64,000 nucleotides of DNA from Granulicella sp. L60. GTDB taxonomy: Bacteria > Acidobacteriota > Terriglobia > Terriglobales > Acidobacteriaceae. The stretch lies in the NCBI RefSeq assembly GCF_009765825.1, contig NZ_LMUR01000020.1:188994-252993 (forward strand), written 5' to 3'. Positions 52,462 through 60,078 of this stretch are shown in pieces (positions within the stretch are counted from its first letter, which is position 1; each line of letters opens with the position of its first letter). Position numbers and translations under genes: made by a program. A model generated the notes under the pieces. The model searched no databases and was not told the DNA's origin. It saw only the letters and a program-made list of their open reading frames with translations.

Positions 52462-53145
52462 TTACGATTTATGCAGCAGCGGCATGAGCAGGCTGCTCAC
52501 GCCGTTCCATGCAATCTGGACGCCGATGCAGAGGAGGATGAACGCCACGACGCGCAGAATACCGTGGGCCGTGGCGGGAGAGATGGAGCGTGCGATCTTG
52601 GGGGCGTAGGCATAACAGAAGTAGATGAGAGCGCTGAGCGCGATGACGGCGATGAAGAGGCCGGCGTGTGCGAGGACTTTGTCCTGGAGGGTGGTCTGGT
52701 CGGTATGCACACTAAGGGTCAGCATGACGACGATGCAACCGGGGCCTGCGGTGATGGGAAAGGTGTATGGATAGAAGGCTTTTTGCTGGAGGCTGTTGAT
52801 CTCTGCCTGCGTGACGGCGGGGACGGCTGCCTCGGTCTTCTCGGGATTGGGGGCGCTGTCCTTTTGATTCAACATGGACCAGCCGATCATGGCGATGACG
52901 ATTCCCCCGGAGAACTGCACGATGGGGAGTGAGATACCGAAGAAGCCCAGCAGATAAGAGCCGATGAGTTCGATGACGGCGAGAAAGATGACGGTATTGA
53001 TGGCGATGCGGCGGGCGAGGGCGCGGTAGGCGTCGATCGGCGCTGCACCGACGAGACCGAGAAAGATAAGCGCGGAGCCGAGGGGGTTGATCAGCGGAAG
53101 GAGCGCGCTGAAGCCCAGGGCGAAGTATTTCCAGAGTAGAGACAT
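52462..53145 (-). CDS. MarC family membrane protein
   Basis: The 227-residue protein has six hydrophobic helices of the MarC/UPF0056 family: LLPLINPLGSALIFLGL at the N-terminus and FPITAGPGCIVVMLTL in the middle with its Gly-rich turn. MarC was once linked to antibiotic resistance, but this is not supported by later work; function unknown. The loop between helices 3 and 4 is long and charged. It lies between the sensor kinase and its likely response regulator. Confidence 0.9.
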   Translation of the reverse strand: MSLLWKYFALGFSALLPLINPLGSALIFLGLVGAAPIDAYRALARRIAINTVIFLAVIELIGSYLLGFFGISLPIVQFSGGIVIAMIGWSMLNQKDSAPNPEKTEAAVPAVTQAEINSLQQKAFYPYTFPITAGPGCIVVMLTLSVHTDQTTLQDKVLAHAGLFIAVIALSALIYFCYAYAPKIARSISPATAHGILRVVAFILLCIGVQIAWNGVSSLLMPLLHKS

Positions 53146-53203
53146 GGAGCTCCCAACATAGATGCAAACCGTGTAATGTCAGGTCGATTGTACTTCGGTG
53201 GTG

Positions 53204-53638
53204 CTATGGAAGGGGCATATCTGGGATGGGGAAGGTGAGCTCTTCGATATGGCCTGTCTTGAAGTCGCTGTAGCGAATCCAGAGCGGCTGGACGAGGAAC
53301 CATGTGATATTCGGCCACTGAAGATGCTCTCTTCCCTCTGGCCAGGCTTGGAAGTAGAGCTCTTGCGTCTGGCGCAGAAGCTCTCCTTCGGGTTCAGTGG
53401 CGATGCCTTCGTACTGCACGGTGATCTCGGCCTCCCAGCCGACGACGAAAGAGACTCGCGGATGTGCTTTGATATTGGTGTACTTCCGCGAGGACTTGAG
53501 AGTGTCGAAAGCGATCTGGAGCTGCGGGGAGATTGCAATGCCAACGAGCGCGGACTGAGGATCTCCGGTTGGTGCAATGGTCGCGAGGACTGCAAGCCTG
53601 TGTGCGTCGAGGAAGTGATGAAGTTGTTCGAGTTGCAT
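53204..53638 (-). CDS. Pyridoxamine 5'-phosphate oxidase-like FMN-binding protein
   Basis: The 144-residue protein is a split-barrel flavin-binding domain: LHHFLDAHRLAVLATIAPTGDPQSALV at the N-terminus and IAFDTLKSSRKYTNIKAHPRVSFVVG, typical of PNPOx-like proteins. Members are FMN or F420-binding, but the substrate is unknown. ATG 53638 is the natural start. It lies 13 bp after the sensor kinase gene, so it is probably in the same transcript. Confidence 0.85.
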   Translation of the reverse strand: MQLEQLHHFLDAHRLAVLATIAPTGDPQSALVGIAISPQLQIAFDTLKSSRKYTNIKAHPRVSFVVGWEAEITVQYEGIATEPEGELLRQTQELYFQAWPEGREHLQWPNITWFLVQPLWIRYSDFKTGHIEELTFPIPDMPLP

Positions 53639-53651
53639 GCCGTATACCGTA

Positions 53652-54596
53652 CTACTGCGATGCGCCGGAGGACCCTGTCGTGGTGGTTGAGTTGGCCAGC
53701 GGAAGAGTGATGGTGATGGTGGTTCCCAGTCCTGGGCCTGGGCTGGTGGCCGTGGCGTCGCCTCCGTGTTGGCGCGCGATGTTGCGGACGAGGAAGAGGC
53801 CGAGGCCCGTGCCTTTGATGGTCGCCATCGCTCTGCCGGGCACGCGGTAGAAACGGTTGAAGATGCGTTTGAACTGGTTCGGAGGGAGACCGACGCCGGT
53901 GTCGGTGACCGTGAGGGTGACCGAGGTGTAGCGCCAGATGGCCAGCGAGCAGACGACATGGACGCTGTTGGGGGAGTATTTAACGGCATTGTCCAGAACG
54001 TTGTTGACAGCTGTGCGGAGATCTTCGGCGATACCGTAGACGTGGAGACGGATACCGCCGGGGGTGGGCTGGAGCGTGATGCTGTCGGGCGGTAGGTTAT
54101 GGCGTTGCAAGGTGATGGCGATGCAGTCGGTGACGAGGGATTCGAGGTTGATCACGGCGCGGCTAAGCTGGCGGTGGCGCTGTCCGAGTTGCCCGGCCTT
54201 CAACACCTGTTCGACGGTGGCGAGCAGGCGGTCGGAGTCCGACAGCATGATCCGGTAGAACTCCTGCTTCTGTATCTCGTCGATGGCACCGGAGCGGCGC
54301 TGGAGGGTTTCCAGGTAGAGTCGGATGCTGGCGATCGGTGTCTTCAGCTCGTGGGTGACGGCGTTGAGGAAGGAGTCCTGCCGCTCGTTGCGGCGGATCT
54401 CGCGGATAAGAAAGACGGTGTTGAGGACGACGCCGGCGATGAGCGCGGAGAAGAGGATGACACCCAGGATGGCGAGGGCGAACGTGCGCTCGTTGAGGAT
54501 GATCCAGCCGATATTAAGTGCGACCGCGAGGCCGACGGTGAGGACGCCGAGGGTGATGAAGGTCGCGATGGCTCCGCGTCGTCGTGTGATGTTCAT
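53652..54596 (-). CDS. Sensor histidine kinase
   Basis: The 314-residue kinase has two N-terminal transmembrane helices (FITLGVLTVGLAVALNIGWII and ALAILGVILFSALIAGVVL) with a very short external loop, then HisKA with the phospho-His in AVTHELKTPIASIRLY near residue 88, and HATPase boxes DNAVKYSPN, TDTGVGLPP and GTGLGLFLVRN. It probably pairs with the OmpR-type regulator at 51.7 kb. The tiny external loop suggests sensing within the membrane or of a membrane partner. Confidence 0.9.
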   Translation of the reverse strand: MNITRRRGAIATFITLGVLTVGLAVALNIGWIILNERTFALAILGVILFSALIAGVVLNTVFLIREIRRNERQDSFLNAVTHELKTPIASIRLYLETLQRRSGAIDEIQKQEFYRIMLSDSDRLLATVEQVLKAGQLGQRHRQLSRAVINLESLVTDCIAITLQRHNLPPDSITLQPTPGGIRLHVYGIAEDLRTAVNNVLDNAVKYSPNSVHVVCSLAIWRYTSVTLTVTDTGVGLPPNQFKRIFNRFYRVPGRAMATIKGTGLGLFLVRNIARQHGGDATATSPGPGLGTTITITLPLANSTTTTGSSGASQ

Positions 54597-54626
54597 GGCC
54601 TTGAGGAAGTATAGCGGTGGCGCACT

Positions 54627-55013
54627 CTAGAGGGTCAGATAACGCTGTGCCAGATTGTCCATGAGATCTTCAGGAGCGCCGCACAGGCCGGTGTGGACAG
54701 GCGACACCTGGATGATGGTGCTGCGCGGGGAGACGAGCCAATGGAAGCGCTCGCGTTGGCTAAGCTGCGAGATGGGACCGGAGGCAGAATCGCCGGCGCA
54801 GATGCGAGGAAAGGCTTCGAGATGGCTGCGGACCAGATAGAGATCGAGCTTTGGCCACAGTGCGAGCAGCCGCTGCTCGTCGATATGGATGCGGGCTTCG
54901 AGGAAGCGGTGTTGCAGGCAGAAGACGAGGACGCCTGCGTTGATGAACTCTTCGCGCTCGACGCGGGGGACGACGCGAATGACCGCGTAGTCAAATGAGA
55001 TGGGCGCGAGCAC
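54627..55013 (-). CDS. DUF3037 protein coupled to a HipA-like kinase gene
   Basis: The 128-residue protein starts at GTG 55013, six bases after AGGAGG, and overlaps the end of the preceding HipA-like gene by 23 bp. It has the DUF3037 pattern: FDYAVIRVVPRVEREEFINAGVLVFC at the N-terminus, HLEAFPRICAG, and the C-terminal HTGLCGAPEDLMDNLAQRYL. Function unknown. Adjacent HipA-like kinase and DUF3037 genes occur together in other genomes as I recall it, so the two probably act together. Confidence 0.8.
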   Translation of the reverse strand: MLAPISFDYAVIRVVPRVEREEFINAGVLVFCLQHRFLEARIHIDEQRLLALWPKLDLYLVRSHLEAFPRICAGDSASGPISQLSQRERFHWLVSPRSTIIQVSPVHTGLCGAPEDLMDNLAQRYLTL

Positions 55014-55767
55014 GGATGGCCTCCTGGGTAAAGATGGGGGATGCGTTGAGACGCCGGATGAGCAGGTCGAGGTAGGCTGCGCGTGCTTCGGTGGGGCTGG
55101 CGTGAGCCGACTGCAGCCACTCATCGGGAACCTGCGCGAGGATGTTGGTGAGTACTTCAGCGTTGAGACGACTGGCTGCATGAGCGGCGGCTTCGTCGAG
55201 GCCGGATGCCCACGGCAGGAGGATGTGATGGCGGACATCCGCGAAGGGTGATTCGGCCAGGCGGTCCGCATCGGGCCAGTTGTGGTGAAAGTAGAGTGCG
55301 GCTCCGTGGTCGATGAAGTAGAGCTGACGGTGCCAATTCAGCAGATTCGCATTGCGCGCCGTGCGGTCGACGTTGAGCGTGAAGGCGTCGAACCAGACGG
55401 CGAGGGAGGCGATACGCGGATCGGCCTTGTCGCCGGCGGCAGGGTCGAACATGGAGGAGCCGGGAAGGTAGTCGAGCGCGAGGTTGAGCCCTGCGCTGGC
55501 GCGAAGAAGGTCGCGAATCTCCTGGTCGGGTTCGTTGCGTCCGAGCGCGGGGTCTACCTGGGCGAAGACGAGTTCGGGTATATCGAGACCAAGCGCACGG
55601 CCAATCTCACCGGCGACAAGTTCCGCCACGAGAGCGAGCGGGCCTTGCCCGGCGCCGCGAAATTTGACGACGTAGAGGCCAAGATCATCAGCCTCGATGA
55701 TCGCAGGGAGCGAGCCGCCTTCGCGAAGAGGGGTGACGTACTGGGTGGCGCGGATGGTGCGAAGCAT
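54991..55767 (-). CDS. HipA-like kinase-fold protein
   Basis: The 258-residue protein resembles the C-terminal kinase half of HipA: a Lys in LYVVKFRGAG near residue 34, the catalytic loop region FDAFTLNVDRTARNANLL around residue 125, and the metal Asp in YFIDHGAALYF. It is much shorter than full HipA (about 440 residues), lacks the N-terminal HipA subdomain, and has no HipB repressor gene beside it. A protein-kinase or other ATP-dependent function is likely but unproven. It is translationally coupled to the DUF3037 gene. Confidence 0.72.
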   Translation of the reverse strand: MLRTIRATQYVTPLREGGSLPAIIEADDLGLYVVKFRGAGQGPLALVAELVAGEIGRALGLDIPELVFAQVDPALGRNEPDQEIRDLLRASAGLNLALDYLPGSSMFDPAAGDKADPRIASLAVWFDAFTLNVDRTARNANLLNWHRQLYFIDHGAALYFHHNWPDADRLAESPFADVRHHILLPWASGLDEAAAHAASRLNAEVLTNILAQVPDEWLQSAHASPTEARAAYLDLLIRRLNASPIFTQEAIRARAHLI

Positions 55768-55788
55768 TGCTGCCTAGTGTAGCCGGGA

Positions 55789-55814
55789 GGAGCCGCTTTG
55801 GTGCAAGCGGCTCC
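55789..55814 (-). terminator. Hairpin downstream of the DUF3011 gene
   Basis: A 10-bp stem GGAGCCGCTT / AAGCGGCTCC with a 6-base loop (55789-55798 with 55805-55814) lies between the DUF3011 stop and the HipA-like start. It lacks a T-run, so it is a weak terminator call. Confidence 0.5.
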
Positions 55815-55825
55815 CGCAGCAGTGG

Positions 55826-56323
55826 CTAGCGGACGCGGAAGTCGGCGCGGCAGCCGCGGTCGACCCACAGGCCGCGACGGTCGATGCCCCAAGTGCTGTC
55901 GCGAACGCAGGCGGAGCCGCTGATCTGGCGAACCAGGCGGATATCGCGGCTGGGTCCTACGTCACACCAGTTTCTGTGTCCGTCGTTCGAGGAGCACGTA
56001 ACCACGCGGGCTTGTGACGACGGCGGCGGTCCAGGGCGGCCTCCAGCGGCGACGAACTCGGCACGGCATCCACGATCCACCCAGAGGCCACGGCGGTCGA
56101 TGCCCCAGGTATTGTCGCGGACGCAGGCGGAACCGCTGATCTGGCGGACGAGACGGGCATCGCGCGCGCCGCCGATGTCACACCAGTTCCTGCGGCCGTC
56201 GTTGGAAGAACAGGTGATTCGCGGACCGCCATAGCCGGGTTGCGCGTTAGCGGCTGAAGGGGCAGCGCATGCGGCTGCGATAAATAGGGTGGCGACCAGG
56301 AAGAGTTTCGTTATATGTGTCAT
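55826..56323 (-). CDS. Secreted DUF3011-type protein with internal duplication
   Basis: The 165-residue protein has a signal peptide (LFLVATLFIAAACAAPSAANA) and two near-identical repeats of about 55 residues, each with TCSSNDGxRNWCD, RLVRQISGSACVRD and WGIDRRGLWVDRGCRA. Each repeat has four cysteines, which likely form two disulfides in the periplasm. This matches DUF3011. The DNA copies are also highly similar, so the duplication is recent or kept by conversion. Function unknown; binding to carbohydrate or metal has been suggested for similar small Cys domains but is not shown here. Confidence 0.82.
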   Translation of the reverse strand: MTHITKLFLVATLFIAAACAAPSAANAQPGYGGPRITCSSNDGRRNWCDIGGARDARLVRQISGSACVRDNTWGIDRRGLWVDRGCRAEFVAAGGRPGPPPSSQARVVTCSSNDGHRNWCDVGPSRDIRLVRQISGSACVRDSTWGIDRRGLWVDRGCRADFRVR

Positions 56324-56433
56324 CTTGCCTCTCTCGAGCTATGGGATTGTCACTTGCTCTTGAAGCGATTGCACTTGCGATTCGGGATGAGGATATCCCG
56401 AGGACGGGTGCTTGTCGAGTCTAGATGTGGTAA

Positions 56434-56471
56434 ATAAAAAGGCCGCCACCCTTTCGGATGACGGCCTGATG
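56434..56471 (-). terminator. Intrinsic terminator of the desaturase gene
   Basis: On the minus strand the sequence reads AGGCCGTCATCC, GAAA loop, GGGTGGCGGCCT, then TTTTTATTT: a stem with one or two mismatches followed by a T-run, about 20 bp after the desaturase stop. Confidence 0.8.
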
Positions 56472-56491
56472 ATGATGGTTGTGCGAAGCGG

Positions 56492-57481
56492 TTAGATGAC
56501 GCCGGCTGGCTTGGGGTTTTCAGGATCGAACTTGGCGATCTGAATCTTCTCAGCGAGACCAATCTTCGAGAGCAGCCAGATGCCGTAGTAGTTGATGTCG
56601 AACTCGTACCAGGCGAGGCCGTGACGGGCGCTGACCGGGTGAGCGTGGTGGTTGTTGTGCCAGCCCTCGCCGCCGGTGAGAATGGCGACCCACCAGTTGT
56701 TGCGGGAGTCGTCCTTGGTCTCGAAGCGGCGCTTGCCCCAGAGGTGTGTGGCAGAGTTGACGAGCCAGGTGGCGTGAAGGCCGATGGTCACGCGGAGGAA
56801 GGTTCCCCAGAGGACCATGCTGACTGCGCCGATGACGTGGTGGCCTGCAGGTGCCAGGGCCGCGCCGAGAGCGGCTTGAAGAAGGCCAGTGACGACCAGG
56901 GGAACGTAGTGGTACTTGCTGAGCCAGACGTGGACCGGATCCTTGGTGAGGTCGGGGGCGTAGCGGCCAAGGAGGGCGGTCTCGGAGTGCAGGGCGCGGC
57001 CGGAGAGAATCCAGCCTGCGTGGGCCCACCAGGTGCCGTCGTGCGGCGTGTGTGGGTCACCCTCGTGGTCGGAGTTCTGGTGGTGGACGCGGTGGGTGGC
57101 GACCCAGAAGATCGGTCCGCCCTCAAGCGCGAGGCAGCCGCACATGGTCACGAAGTACTCGACCCACTTGGGGGTGCGGTAGCCGCGGTGGGTCAGCAGG
57201 CGATGGTAGGCCATGCCGATGCCGACGTTGATCGCGAAGAAGTACATGACAAAGAAGACGGCGAGATTGGTCCAGGAGAAGAAGAAGAGCGCGGCGATAG
57301 CTCCGACATGAAAGAGCCCCATGGCGATCGTGGTGATCCAGTTGATGCGCCCCTGCTGGTGCTCGCGGCCCATGCGAAGATCCTGCTTGATCTTATGGGT
57401 CACTTCGGCGACGGCCGGAACGACTGCGGCCAACTTGGGTGCCTTTACCGGAGTTGCTTCGATTGTGCTGAGAGGAGTCAT
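56492..57481 (-). CDS. Fatty acid desaturase (acyl-CoA delta-9 type)
   Basis: The 329-residue membrane protein has the three histidine boxes of di-iron desaturases: HRLLTHR near residue 87, HRVHHQNSD near residue 124 and HNNHHAHP near residue 267, and four hydrophobic helices. It introduces a cis double bond into acyl chains, most likely at C9, and adjusts membrane fluidity. ATG 57481 begins a 50-residue hydrophilic leader. A terminator follows it. Electron donor (ferredoxin or cytochrome b5-like) is not in the window. Confidence 0.93.
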   Translation of the reverse strand: MTPLSTIEATPVKAPKLAAVVPAVAEVTHKIKQDLRMGREHQQGRINWITTIAMGLFHVGAIAALFFFSWTNLAVFFVMYFFAINVGIGMAYHRLLTHRGYRTPKWVEYFVTMCGCLALEGGPIFWVATHRVHHQNSDHEGDPHTPHDGTWWAHAGWILSGRALHSETALLGRYAPDLTKDPVHVWLSKYHYVPLVVTGLLQAALGAALAPAGHHVIGAVSMVLWGTFLRVTIGLHATWLVNSATHLWGKRRFETKDDSRNNWWVAILTGGEGWHNNHHAHPVSARHGLAWYEFDINYYGIWLLSKIGLAEKIQIAKFDPENPKPAGVI

Positions 57482-57667
57482 ATGCGCGCTGTCCTTTTTA
57501 CTGCTGATATCGACGCTAACAGGGGCTGAAAGAGCGTGGTGTAACACTTTTGTAATGGCCCCCCAAAAGTGGCAGAGGCAACGTAAAACTTTTGTCGTCG
57601 GCTTGTGCGCAGTGATGGCAGTGATGGCAGGGTGTTTCGCGATAGAAGAAATTGATAGGCTGTCAGT

Positions 57668-58588
57668 ATGACTATTGCAACGAGCTTTGCACCGTTTCGT
57701 TTGAAGCCCTGGTTTAGTGAACGGGTTTGGGGAAAGACAGATCTGACGCCCTGGTTTTCAGATACTGGCACGACCGAACTGGTGGGTGAGGCGTGGTTGA
57801 CTGGGCCTCAGTGCGTAGTGGAGACAGGGACGCTTGCGGGTGAGACCCTGACTGAGGTTAGCCAGAAGGCAGGCGGCGAGTTTCCCTTGCTGGTGAAGAT
57901 TCTGTTTCCTGCGGATAAGCTCTCGGTACAGGTGCATCCGGATGACGCGCAGGCTGCGGCGATGGGCGAGACGAGAGGAAAGACGGAGTGCTGGTATGTG
58001 CTGGAGGCCGAGCCGGGAGCAACGGTTGCGCTGGGATTGAAGCCTGGAGTGGGGCCGAAAGAGGTAGAGGCGTCAGTGGCGGACGAGACCATGGAGACGC
58101 TGCTGATGCACGTGCCGGTGTCGGTGGGAGACATGCTGTACGTCGATGCGGGGACGGTACACGCGATCGGACCCGGCGTGGTGCTCCTGGAGACGCAGCA
58201 GACCAGTGATGTGACCTATCGGCTCTATGATTATGGACGTCCACGCGAGCTGCACCTGAAGAAGGGGCTGCAGGTAATGAAGACGCAGACGGCTGCGGGA
58301 AAGATCGCTCCGAGGCAGATGGATGGGTTCACACGGTTGATTGAGCAGAAGTACTTTGTGGTGGATCGTTTCGAGATCGGCGGAGCCGGAAAGATTACAG
58401 TTCCTTTCGAGGGCCAGGGCTGTCTTGTAGGCTTGGCGGGGACCGGATCGATCGTCACTTCCGACGGTGACGTGGAACTCAAGATGGGGCAGGCAGTCGT
58501 CGTACCTGCAGGCGCAAGCGTAACGGTCGAGACGGGTTCCGGGGCGACGTTTATGCGATGCGTGGCTCCGGTCGAGAAGAACCGATAA
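57668..58588 (+). CDS. Mannose-6-phosphate isomerase, class I
   Basis: The 306-residue protein has the type I PMI cupin fold with zinc ligands in SVQVHPDDAQA near residue 98 (Gln/His), ECWYVLEAEPG (Glu) and GTVHAIGPG (His). The enzyme interconverts fructose-6-phosphate and mannose-6-phosphate, feeding GDP-mannose. The N-terminus RLKPWFSERVWGKTDL fits the short class of about 300 residues found in many bacteria. It is a single gene divergent from the desaturase. Confidence 0.92.
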   Translation: MTIATSFAPFRLKPWFSERVWGKTDLTPWFSDTGTTELVGEAWLTGPQCVVETGTLAGETLTEVSQKAGGEFPLLVKILFPADKLSVQVHPDDAQAAAMGETRGKTECWYVLEAEPGATVALGLKPGVGPKEVEASVADETMETLLMHVPVSVGDMLYVDAGTVHAIGPGVVLLETQQTSDVTYRLYDYGRPRELHLKKGLQVMKTQTAAGKIAPRQMDGFTRLIEQKYFVVDRFEIGGAGKITVPFEGQGCLVGLAGTGSIVTSDGDVELKMGQAVVVPAGASVTVETGSGATFMRCVAPVEKNR

Positions 58589-58770
58589 GGAATCGAAGGG
58601 CAAGCTGCGGGTCAGGCATCAGTGGAGATGGTTGCTAAGCGACCATCTCCACCATGCAAGCCACCACAACTCACCAGCAATTTACCACGCGTTGCACACC
58701 GGAACCCGCAAAAAGCCCTGCAAAAACGTCGCTCCACCACATCCAGGAAAAACACGCGATTTCGTCAGAA

Positions 58771-59976
58771 TTAAGGCTTCGGTCGAGTCACCCAAAGCAG
58801 CGGCTGGCGAATCGGAAACGTCCGCTGCAACTCCGGAATTGTAGTGTCCGGAGGCAGCTTCGCCCAAAGCTCCGCATACTCTGGCCGATCATACGCGCGC
58901 GCCGCAAACAGCAGGCTCGGCGGCCTGATCGGCAGATCGTTAAAGTGCGTAAGATCGGCGCGAAAGGGCCAGCTTCCTCGATTCAAGATATAGGGATAGT
59001 GCCGGGCGATCTCTACCCGCATCCCTGGCCCATCCTGCAGTTCGTAGTCCCAGACACTCTCGAACCGCGTGGTGACTAGAAGACAGATCGCAGCAAACAT
59101 GTCCAGATTGAAGAGAGAGTTGCGGTAAGGATTCGCCATAGTCAGTTCATGCGGAAACGTCCCGTCTGCGAGCATTTGAGCGCGAACCGCACTGGCCTGA
59201 TACTGATGACGAATCGCGGTAAGCGCACGATCGTCCTGCTCCTGCGTGAGGTGCGCGATGGCCGCAGCCTGCAGCAGCCACGAGGTTCCATGATGGCTCT
59301 TGTTGTCGCGTGCAAGGCCAGCAAGACGTGAGCTATTGAGCCAGGCAAAGTAATCGGCGAACCACTGATTCAGAGCAGCAAGATCGGGCGCCGAAAGAGC
59401 CTCTGAGACGGCAAGGAATGGAACGGATTGAACGACCTCCGCAAGATGCACTGCTTCGATGAGGCCTTCAAATCGCCCCGTCTTTGCAGGCAGGATCGTC
59501 TGCGCATACAACACGCTCGGAGTCATTCTGGTAGAAGACTCGATGAACCAGGCTCGCAGATGTGCAACAGCTTGTTGTGCGTAGCGCTGGTCTTTGGTCA
59601 AGACAAAGGCAGCGGTTAGTGCAGGCACATAAAGGCTGAAGTTCAAAAGTGCATCGCGATGGGCTGTAAAGGCGGCGGGATTGGGTGGGCCACCGGTGCG
59701 GGCGATGTAGGGGCCGGTTGGATTGGCAGGGTCGGGCCAGTAGTCCTCGGCCTCGGAGTAGAAGTCGTGGGGTGTTCCGGGACTGCGTGGGCAGGGGAGT
59801 GCGGTGAGGGGAACGGGCGGTTGCGAGAGGTAGAGGTCGGCGGCGTGCAGGATGCGGTTGCGGTCGATGGCGGCGACGTCAGGACGTGCGGTGGGCTTGG
59901 TCTGCGCCGAGAGAAGCTGCGGCGAGAGGAGGAGCGTTGCGGCCTGGGTGCAGAAGGTTCGTCGGGTGCTGGTCAT
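58771..59976 (-). CDS. Alginate lyase family protein, exported (possible Tat signal)
   Basis: The 401-residue protein starts at ATG 59976 with TSTRRTFCTQAATLLLS, a twin-arginine-like signal. The alpha/alpha-barrel has DFYSEAEDYWPDPANPTGPY at the N-terminus, RDALLNFSLYVPALTAAF and the active-site region GLARDNKSHHGTSWLLQAA near residue 228. This fits the alginate-lyase (Pfam Alginate_lyase) group; the polymer cleaved is unknown. Overlapping ORFs on this strand that read far upstream to 61467 are antisense to the receptor gene and are not real. Confidence 0.85.
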   Translation of the reverse strand: MTSTRRTFCTQAATLLLSPQLLSAQTKPTARPDVAAIDRNRILHAADLYLSQPPVPLTALPCPRSPGTPHDFYSEAEDYWPDPANPTGPYIARTGGPPNPAAFTAHRDALLNFSLYVPALTAAFVLTKDQRYAQQAVAHLRAWFIESSTRMTPSVLYAQTILPAKTGRFEGLIEAVHLAEVVQSVPFLAVSEALSAPDLAALNQWFADYFAWLNSSRLAGLARDNKSHHGTSWLLQAAAIAHLTQEQDDRALTAIRHQYQASAVRAQMLADGTFPHELTMANPYRNSLFNLDMFAAICLLVTTRFESVWDYELQDGPGMRVEIARHYPYILNRGSWPFRADLTHFNDLPIRPPSLLFAARAYDRPEYAELWAKLPPDTTIPELQRTFPIRQPLLWVTRPKP

Positions 59977-60078
59977 GGCAGTCGATGCTGTCGGCGGAAG
60001 AGTATCACGATGCGAGGGAGGATGTGTCATTGGCTGGAGGCTATGACGAGGGCGATGTTCGACGGTAGGATTGACCAC

